Positions 59,501 through 64,000 of a stretch of 64,000 nt of DNA are shown piece after piece. This DNA is from Elephas maximus indicus. Taxonomy: Eukaryota > Chordata > Mammalia > Proboscidea > Elephantidae. Position 1 is the first letter of the stretch. Each line of letters starts with the position of its first letter. The stretch covers positions 33,678,378 to 33,742,377 of the forward strand of contig NC_064839.1 in NCBI RefSeq assembly GCF_024166365.1, given 5' to 3'. Under the pieces are notes generated by a model. The model was given only the letters and a program-made list of their open reading frames with translations. It had not been told where the DNA came from and did no database searches. A program made the position numbers and the translations under genes.

Positions 59501-62500
59501 GAGGAGGCAGCTCTTCCCCAGTCATATTTTGAGTGTCTTCCAACCTGAGGGGCTCATCTTCCAGCACTATATCAGGCAGTGTTCCACTGCTATTCGTAAG
59601 GTTTTCACTGGCTATTTCTTTTCAGAAGTAGACTGCCAGGTCTTTCTTCCTAGTTTCTCTTAGTCTGGAAGCTCAGCTGAAACCTGTCCATCATGGATGA
59701 CCCTGCTTGTATTTGAATACCAGTGGCATAGGCTCCAGCACCACAACAACATGCAAGCCCCCACAGTACAACACATACTGACAGACATGAGTTACTATAT
59801 AGTGATTGCAAACAAAACAGAAAAAAGCTAAACCCATTGCTCTGGAGTCAATTCTGACTCATAGAGACCCTGTAGGACAGGGTAGGACTGCCCCATAGGG
59901 CTTCTAAGGCTGTAATCTTTACAGAAGGAGGCTGCCAGTGATTACAAAACAAGGGGTTTACTCACAGACCCAATATTAACACTAATATCTTATAAGTTCT
60001 CTGACTTTGGGGGAGAATTTTTTTTTTTTTTTACTTTCCTGATTCCCAGTTCCCTTGCTTGTAAATGGAGATAATATCTAACGGGGGTGGGATGGTTTAC
60101 GATGAAATGAAATGGTGGGTGTAAAATATCTGGCACATAGGCTAGGCTTCCTGTACTTAATGTGGTTCCCGAAGTACCTACATCAGTTAATTGCAAACAC
60201 TTGCCTCTTTTGTCAGTTTTTCTAACTAATGGCTACAGTGGTCTCTTCTGTAATTCTTGGAAGCAACATCCTTCTTTCTGTTTCCTCATTGTGAGTTTTT
60301 CAATCCATAAGAAAATATCTTACTCCCCTAAGCATTTAGACTTAAGTTTGTGTCAAGAAAACAGAGTGTCTTAAGTTTTTTTTTTTTAATTTTTATTATG
60401 CTTTAAGTGAAAGTTTATGAATCAAGTCAGTCTCTCATACAAAAGTTTATATACACTTTGCTAAATACTCCTAATTACTCTCCCCCTAATGAGACCGCAC
60501 ACTCCCTCCCTCCACTCTCTCTTTTTGTGTCCATTCGGCCAGCTTCTGACCCACCTCTGCCCTCTCACTTCCCCTCCAGACAGGAGATGCCAGCATAGCC
60601 TCATGTGTCTACTTGATCCAAGGAGCTCATTCTTTACCAGTATCATTTTCTATCCCATTGTCCAGTCCAATCCCTGTCTGAAGGGTTGGATTTGGGAATG
60701 GTTCCCATCTTGGGCTAATAGAAGGTCTGGGGACCATAACTTCTGGGTTCCTTCTAGTCTCAGTCAGACCATTAAGTCTGGTCTTTTTACGAGAATTTGG
60801 GGTCTGCATCCCACTGCTCTCCTGCTCCCTCAGGGGTTCTCCGTTGTGCTCCCTGTCAGGTCAGTCATCGGTTGTGGCCAGGCACCATGTAGTTCTTCTG
60901 GTCTCAGGCTGATGTAGTCGCTGGTTTATGTGGCCCTTTCTGTCTCTTGGGCTCATAATTACCTTGTGTCTTTGGTGTTCTTCATTCTCCTTTGCTTCAG
61001 GTGGGTTGAGACCAATTGATGCATCTTAGATAGCTGCCTGCTAGTGTTTAAGGCCCCAGACATCACTCTCCAAAGTGGGATGAGAACGTTTTAATAGATT
61101 TTATTATGCCAATTGTGTATTAAGTTTTGAATTTTCTCACTTTCATATTTTAAAGGCTAAATGATAGTGACCTTCTTTCTCTCATGATTCCCAGTAAAGA
61201 TACTTCTTTTTTTTCGATTAGGACAAATATTTGTGAAATACAGTTAAATGGATATGTTCTAGAGCATTTGAAAAAGATCTGATCACCATGAATTAATGTT
61301 TTCTAAGTAGCATTTACTGGTGATTTCAGAAAGCTTCTTTTGAGTGTTAAATAAATAAGTTTATTAAATTATTTGTTAAATAAATTATGTGACAGCTCTA
61401 GGGAGAAGACAATGAAAAACTGTGTGACAGATGAGAAGGCTACATCAAAAGTCCCTTCTGATGCTGATAACAGGATTGAAACTGGTAAGTTTTCTCTCCA
61501 TGATCATAAGATGATTAAAACATTAGTTGTTTCAGCTTTCGTGGCCAGTCTTGGGTAGAAGGAAGACAAAACAGCTGGGAAATTAAACTTAGATTTGAAG
61601 CAAGCACAGATTTGCTGACTGTATTATTCACAAAGCACAAAGTATACTCAGAGAGTTCAGTTTCACTGACATCATTTTACATCATTAGCACACCTTGAGA
61701 ATGCCTGTCTGTATGCGCCTCTAAGTATTGCTAAGGTGATTGATTCATTAGCCTGAAGCTTGTGTCTCATCTCTGTTTATGTGATTCACATCCTAGGTCT
61801 TCTAGGCTTCCCCACCAAAACCTTTGCAGTTGCAGAATCTCTCCTGTATTTGGGCTGTACTCCTGGGGAGTGTTGCCTGTAAGCACTGTTGGTAATCCAA
61901 TATGGTTAAAGTGGTTATGCCACATTAATGGTCATGCCATAGGCTAAAAGAAAGCTTTCCACCAGAAAAATTGGCCTCCAGTATACCCTGGCGGGTTAAC
62001 CTGACACTCTCCTATCGGATAAATCAGATGACCTTTTACTTGAGAAAACTTTCTTCTGTCTCAAGGACTCTCTCCCGTTGAAGGATCTGCTAAATTATAT
62101 GCAGACTCTAAAATCAATCTCTAAAATCCCAGCAGTAACTTTAATAGATTGAATATATACTTTAGACCTTAAGAGTTTTCAGTTTATTATAACATATAGC
62201 ATTTTATTTCCCTGACTTCTTATCTATCTATGTGGACATTTATTGACAAGTCATTTTCATGGTATTTCATGTAGATAAGCCACAGTGAGGTATGATTTTT
62301 ATTTTCCTTCTTTGGAAGTCTCAGTGTACGTAAGTCACAGGAGCGTGGGTTGCTTTATTTCATTTTAAATAGAATTTTTTGTCTCAAAGTTGATGTAATT
62401 TTATTGTAAGAAATTTAGAAAATACTAAAAAGCATGAAGAACAACATTTTAGTCATAAGCCCACTCCCTAAAATGAATCAGAGTTAATATTTTGGTATAT

Positions 62501-64000
62501 ATCCTTCCAGTGTTTTTTATAGGTACAAACACTTACAGGTCTATTTCCAGACAGAGAAAGATACATTGAAGCATAATTTGACCACCTCTTTTGGTATGAG
62601 CTGAATTAGACTTCACACAAAGATTCACTCCAGTGAGCTAAAATGTTTTAAAGTGTACTATCTCCACTGAGAACAAACTGATTTACTAGACAGAGGGCCA
62701 TTTGTAAAGGTCCTTGGAAGCTCCAGCTGTTGCTTGGAATTTTTTTTTTATATATATAAATATAAAATCTATTTTACCACTTTGAAAGGTTAAGGAGCAT
62801 TGCTTTCTACAGAAAATTGTGTTTGTACCGAATCCCTGAGGAATGTTGCCTGTAAGCACTGTTGGTAATCCAATATGATTAAAGTGGTTATGCCATGCTA
62901 ATGGCCAGGACACAAGTTAGGAGAAACCCTTCCAGAGAACAGCTCCCACTAGCTCAGTTCAAAATAATGATCTCTCACGAGTCCTTTAGAATGGGCAAGG
63001 AAAGTCCACTTTCTTGGATCCTCCTCCTAACCCTAACCATGTGATCTTTGACTCTTTCAAAGTTTCCTTTCTTTTCCCCCATACTTTCCAAATAAGCATT
63101 ATGTCTGCAGGCTCTCCTATTTTCTGTCTACTCTTTGCCCCTTATTGATCTCCTCTGCTTCCACAGTTTCATTTATTTCCTCCCTATAGATGACTCAAAT
63201 ATTTTGGTCCAGCTTTGACAATCTACACCAGACTTTATACCAGCCCCCCATTTCTGTTGACTAACTGGTAGTATACACTTGGACTCCCCACTGTATAACT
63301 TTCTAGCCCCTCAAGCTAAACATGTCGAAACAAAACAAAAAACAAATGAACCAGCCCTAAACAGCTTCTAGGATTTCCTTTCCATCAGTGTTACACCACT
63401 CTCTACCCAGGCTAGAATGAGATTGGGATTTGATGCTGCTCCTCCTCTAAATCCCAGCTGAATGTTCATATCATATAGCATGATCCAGAATTGACAGCTT
63501 TCCTCTCCATTTCCTAATAGCCTCTTAACAGGCCAGCTTAATAGCTGTTATTTACTGAGTGTAAACTCTGGGCCCAGCACTCTTCATTATTTCATTTAAT
63601 CCTTGCAAACAACTTTGAAGGAAGTGATTAACTATACTTGTTTTACAGGTAAGGAAATGGAAACACAAAGAAGTGAAATAACTTGCACTAGTTACATAAT
63701 AAATGACAGAGCTGGGATGTAAACTCTAGTCTGTCTGCCATCAAAGCCCTCTTAACCATTATATCATGCTGCCTCCAGCCTCTTCTTCCTTCATTTTGCT
63801 CTTTGCTGCCAGATTAATTCTCTTAAAGCATGGCCGTGATAATTAATTATACTTGCCTGCTCAAAAACTTCCATGGCTTCCACTTGCCTACTAAATGAAG
63901 TCTAAACTCCTTCACCTGACATACAAGGCTCCCCCAAGTTCTGACCACAATTTACCTCTTCAGCCTGACCTGAAACCTTATCTCCTCTTTCTCAACTATA
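38540..64000 (+). CDS. LRRC36: LRRC36, 5' part: gene span
   Basis: LRRC36 is a leucine-rich-repeat protein of unclear function. Five coding exons are visible: 38567-38636, 48014-48141, 50445-50637, 51442-51538 and 61396-61484. They total 577 bases (about 192 residues), with consistent phases 1, 0, 1, 2 and 1. The protein opens with [20 protein letters not shown]. It then has two to three LRRs ([39 protein letters not shown]), an LRR-cap-like segment ([16 protein letters not shown]) and a basic stretch. No further exon was recognised between 61485 and the window end, and the rest lies to the right. It runs head to head with KCTD19. Confidence 0.92.
38567..38636 (+). CDS. LRRC36: LRRC36 exon 1 (start)
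   Basis: The context GCGGGAATGG is a fair Kozak start. The exon codes 23 residues plus one base and ends CCG G|gtaggg. It lies inside the CpG island, and its 5' UTR must be short or overlap the KCTD19 leader. Confidence 0.9.
38690..38960 (+). repeat. Degenerate 'aactgaggcggag' repeats
   Basis: Variants of 'gaaactgaggcagag' recur about every 25-40 bases directly downstream of LRRC36 exon 1. This looks like a worn purine-rich minisatellite. Confidence 0.6.
39403..39610 (+). mobile_element. AfroSINE, long form
   Basis: The head 'cccttgtggcctaggggtta' is followed by the extra middle block 'cagtctgcttctgtaaagat' and the tail 'ctgaattgactaggtggcat' with poly(T). Confidence 0.9.
39615..39845 (+). 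repeat. MIR SINE
   Basis: 'cccattttacagatgagtaa', 'tgcccaaagtcacgtggctg' and 'gcctgggctttaaccataac' give a nearly complete MIR. Confidence 0.85.
40850..41330 (-). repeat. Old L1 ORF2 fragment
   Basis: 'cctacaccagtaccacactt', 'taattactatagcttaacag' and 'tagaatcaccttgtcaattt' are the reverse of L1 ORF2. Confidence 0.8.
41646..44539 (+). mobile_element. L1: 3' part of ORF2 and 3' UTR
   Basis: This is a forward, 5'-truncated L1 (body about 41657-44528). It shows ORF2 text ([20 protein letters not shown], then [19 protein letters not shown]) broken by stops. An afrotherian L1 3' UTR follows and ends 'cacctaaagcacaataaata' plus a short A tail. The flanks atctcttttga and atctgtttcga are a probable duplication with two changes. 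Confidence 0.87.
42745..43085 (+). mobile_element. Short L1 3' end nested in the L1 above
   Basis: L1 3' UTR sequence (about 42775-43064) ends 'cttgaagctcaaagttaata' plus an A tail and interrupts ORF2. The target 'aaaactacaatgag' is repeated on both sides (42746 and 43065). Confidence 0.88.
45130..46640 (-). repeat. Old L1 (L1M-type) 3' UTR, split by an LTR
   Basis: 'gtgcattgcatacatcgcaa' to the left of the LTR and 'cacttcataggtgatggtgg' to the right are parts of a common old L1 3' UTR in reverse. Confidence 0.6.
45598..46040 (-). mobile_element. Solo LTR, MaLR-like
   Basis: The LTR runs from tgtcttagttatc to atccataaca. The flanks ctcgg and ctgag look like a decayed 5-bp duplication. A T-run at about 45720-45738 has expanded inside it. 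Confidence 0.8.
46650..47190. other. Unassigned intron sequence
   Basis: This is AT-rich LRRC36 intron 1 sequence with no repeat, exon or RNA gene that I recognise. Confidence 0.5.
47203..47478 (-). repeat. Old L1 3' fragment
   Basis: 'gagatataattcatatacta' and 'gttgtgcaaccatcaccact' are the reverse of an L1M-type 3' end. Confidence 0.82.
47480..47650 (+). repeat. MIR SINE
   Basis: 'cccattttacagatgaggga' and 'aagtcacttgtacaaacaag' identify it. Confidence 0.75.
48014..48141 (+). CDS. LRRC36: LRRC36 exon 2 (first LRR)
   Basis: This exon has 128 bases, phase 1 to phase 0, with acceptor gatctcttttcag and donor CTAAAG|gtaagt. It encodes [20 protein letters not shown] and then LSRNLITSL. The open frame continuing upstream to 47899 is intronic read-through. 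Confidence 0.93.
48200..48352 (-). mobile_element. AfroSINE, reverse copy
   Basis: It is identified by 'caagctgactcatagcaacc' and 'ctcttaaccactgtgccacc'. It lies only about 60 bases after the exon 2 donor. Confidence 0.88.
48525..48722 (+). mobile_element. MER5A-like hAT element
   Basis: 'gggcagtggtacaaac' and 'ggagacactgctct' are the ends. The middle has 'gattctgattatttaggtct' and 'aaccaggtgattcagatgtt', the MER5A order. Confidence 0.75.
48785..48955 (+). repeat. Local duplication, copy 1
   Basis: This block ('cctcagaaccagctgttctt' onward, with 'gagagtggttggaggcaagg') recurs at 50015-50175 in the same intron and orientation. Confidence 0.9.
50015..50175 (+). repeat. Local duplication, copy 2
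   Basis: This is the partner of 48785-48955. It shares 'gagagtggttggaggcaagg' and 'atgagagaagtgtgaaagag'. It lacks about 11 bases ('ccacctctggg' type) near its end and stops about 270 bases before exon 3. Confidence 0.9.
50445..50637 (+). CDS. LRRC36: LRRC36 exon 3 (LRRs and cap)
   Basis: This exon has 193 bases, phase 0 to phase 1, with acceptor tttccttgcag and donor CTA G|gtgaga. It encodes [35 protein letters not shown] and an LRR-cap-like end. Confidence 0.94.
50638..51441 (+). other. LRRC36: LRRC36 intron 3
   Basis: This is an 804-base AT-rich intron with no recognised repeat or gene. Confidence 0.6.
51442..51538 (+). CDS. LRRC36: LRRC36 exon 4
   Basis: This exon has 97 bases, phase 1 to phase 2, with acceptor tttgcctccag and donor AAA AG|gtaaga. 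It encodes [20 protein letters not shown] and then ENFLLEVEK, a charged helical stretch. Confidence 0.92.
52076..53141 (+). mobile_element. L1 3' UTR, 5'-truncated, at an LTR edge
   Basis: This is a forward L1 3' UTR of about 1 kb ending 'cacttaaagcacaataaaaa'. The duplications agtgactgtc lie at 52076-52085 and 53132-53141. The right copy includes the first four bases of the LTR that follows. Confidence 0.88.
53133..53655 (-). mobile_element. Solo LTR, MaLR-like
   Basis: The LTR body is 53138-53650 (tgtcttagtt to ttcataaca), with duplications gtgac and gtaac (one change). It is the same family as the copies at 24596, 35257, 45598 and 54040. Confidence 0.85.
54035..54462 (+). mobile_element. 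Solo LTR, MaLR-like, with perfect duplication
   Basis: The LTR body is 54040-54457, from tgttatggattg to ctaagacg (final CA decayed to CG). The duplications tatgt lie at 54035-54039 and 54458-54462. The sequence is more diverged than the copy at 35257. Confidence 0.87.
54578..54735 (+). repeat. L2 3' terminus
   Basis: 'actagaatataagctccatg', 'gagtgcctggcacacagagg' and 'gttgaatgagtgaatgaagt' form the L2 end. Confidence 0.85.
54824..55751 (-). mobile_element. L1 3' UTR, reverse copy, with duplication
   Basis: This is the reverse of the afrotherian L1 3' UTR (about 54838-55737). 'cttagttccttatt' and 'cttagttccctatt' flank it with one change. Confidence 0.87.
55752..56215 (-). repeat. Old L1 (L1M-type) 3' fragment
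   Basis: 'taacaggtttattgaggtta', 'ttctattgtatggatgtgcc' and similar text are the reverse of an old L1 3' end. Confidence 0.82.
56397..56597 (-). mobile_element. AfroSINE, long form, next to RTE
   Basis: It has the reverse head ('gcttaaccactgcaccacca') and the extra middle block ('acagaagcagacttccacat'). It ends at the RTE target site. Confidence 0.9.
56598..59800 (-). mobile_element. Near-full-length RTE LINE
   Basis: The body is 56609-59789 (about 3.18 kb) in reverse orientation. The duplications agttactacat (56598-56608) and agttactatat (59790-59800) differ at one base. On the minus strand, endonuclease-like frames lie at 59567-59005 ([16 protein letters not shown]) and reverse-transcriptase frames at 58106-57038 ([21 protein letters not shown]). 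The 3' end reads 'gttggttccaactcatagcg' reversed, like the SINE tail. Several frameshifts and stops break the single large frame, so it is a fossil. Relatives are the BovB/RTE clade. Confidence 0.9.
59822..59940 (-). mobile_element. AfroSINE, truncated long form
   Basis: It has the tail and middle block ('gtaatctttacagaaggagg') but no tRNA-like head. It lies 22 bases beyond the right-hand RTE duplication. Confidence 0.82.
60366..61124 (-). mobile_element. L1 3' UTR, reverse copy, with duplication
   Basis: The poly(T) and 'attatgctttaagtgaaagt' start the body (60376-61114). The duplications gtgtcttaag and gtgtattaag differ at one base. It ends about 280 bases before LRRC36 exon 5. Confidence 0.87.
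61396..61484 (+). CDS. LRRC36: LRRC36 exon 5
   Basis: This exon has 89 bases, phase 2 to phase 1, with donor ACT G|gtaagt. It encodes [19 protein letters not shown]. The acceptor (attatgtgacag) has almost no pyrimidine tract, so its use may be weak or regulated. Similarity to the remembered human sequence supports it. Confidence 0.82.
61855..61975 (+). repeat. Direct repeat, copy 1
   Basis: It shares the 56-base core 'tgttgcctgtaagcactgtt' through 'aaagtggttatgcca' with 62823-62945, with one change in the core. Confidence 0.9.
62823..62945 (+). repeat. Direct repeat, copy 2
   Basis: This is the partner of 61855-61975, about 968 bases downstream in the same orientation. The flanking sequences diverge quickly. 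Confidence 0.9.
63200..64000 (+). repeat. L2 LINE with a MIR inserted
   Basis: L2-like text at the left and again from 63780 ('tcaaaaacttccatggcttc', 'gaagtctaaactccttcacc') brackets a MIR at 63540-63780. Confidence 0.7.
63540..63780 (+). repeat. MIR SINE
   Basis: 'cttgttttacaggtaaggaa', 'gacagagctgggatgtaaac' and 'cttaaccattatatcatgct' give a full-length MIR order. Confidence 0.88.

Larger units (their letters stand above)
51539..61395 (+). other. LRRC36: LRRC36 intron 4 (9.9 kb)
   Basis: It is filled by L1 3' ends, two solo LTRs, an old L1, two AfroSINEs and a near-full-length RTE, all listed separately. 51540-52070 and 59945-60360 hold no feature that I recognise. Confidence 0.8.
61485..64000 (+). 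other. LRRC36: LRRC36 intron 5 (partial)
   Basis: No further exon was recognised. It contains a pair of direct repeats (61855-61975 and 62823-62945), a MIR and L2 text. 61985-62680 is unassigned, with a worn LINE-like stretch near 62370-62580. Confidence 0.65.

Overview
This window is mammalian nuclear DNA, almost certainly from an afrotherian (elephant, manatee or hyrax group). The evidence is about eleven AfroSINE copies (tRNA-like head with 'ggtggcacagtggttaag', tail 'gactcgatggcaatgggttt') and two RTE-type LINEs whose 3' end matches the SINE tail. The genes are spliced, repeats fill the introns, and there is one CpG island. I see no prokaryotic, organellar or viral gene system, and nothing that looks like a new biological system. 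The interest lies in gene arrangement and in transposon history.

Three genes can be read exon by exon. Their order and strands match my recollection of human 16q22.1. (1) The last eight coding exons of PLEKHG4 (puratrophin-1, a Rho-family DH-PH exchange factor) lie on + from 709 to 2833, with a poly(A) signal at 3509-3514. (2) All of KCTD19 lies on -, from its start codon at 38393 to its stop at 3622, in 16 exons. They sum to 2784 coding bases, or 927 residues, with every splice phase consistent. (3) The first five coding exons of LRRC36 (a leucine-rich-repeat protein) lie on + from 38567 to 61484, and the gene runs off the right edge.

PLEKHG4 and KCTD19 meet tail to tail, with opposing AATAAA signals only 7 bases apart. 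KCTD19 and LRRC36 meet head to head at a GC-box-rich CpG island, with only 173 bases between their start codons. KCTD19 is thus bounded on both sides by shared regulatory DNA. KCTD19 is known as a meiotic partner of ZFP541 and HDAC1/2 in spermatocytes. Shared testis expression of LRRC36 through the common promoter is an inference.

Most remaining sequence is transposon-derived. KCTD19 intron 2 (17522-36318) and LRRC36 introns 1, 4 and 5 carry L1 fragments of several ages, L2 and MIR fossils, a near-full-length RTE (56609-59789), five solo LTRs of one MaLR-like family and hAT-type DNA elements. Several insertions are nested and give a relative order. Features not explained by known repeats include a 171-bp near-perfect palindrome (27510-27680) and two pairs of local direct duplications in LRRC36 introns. 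Repeat names and human comparisons come from recognition by eye, not from a database search.
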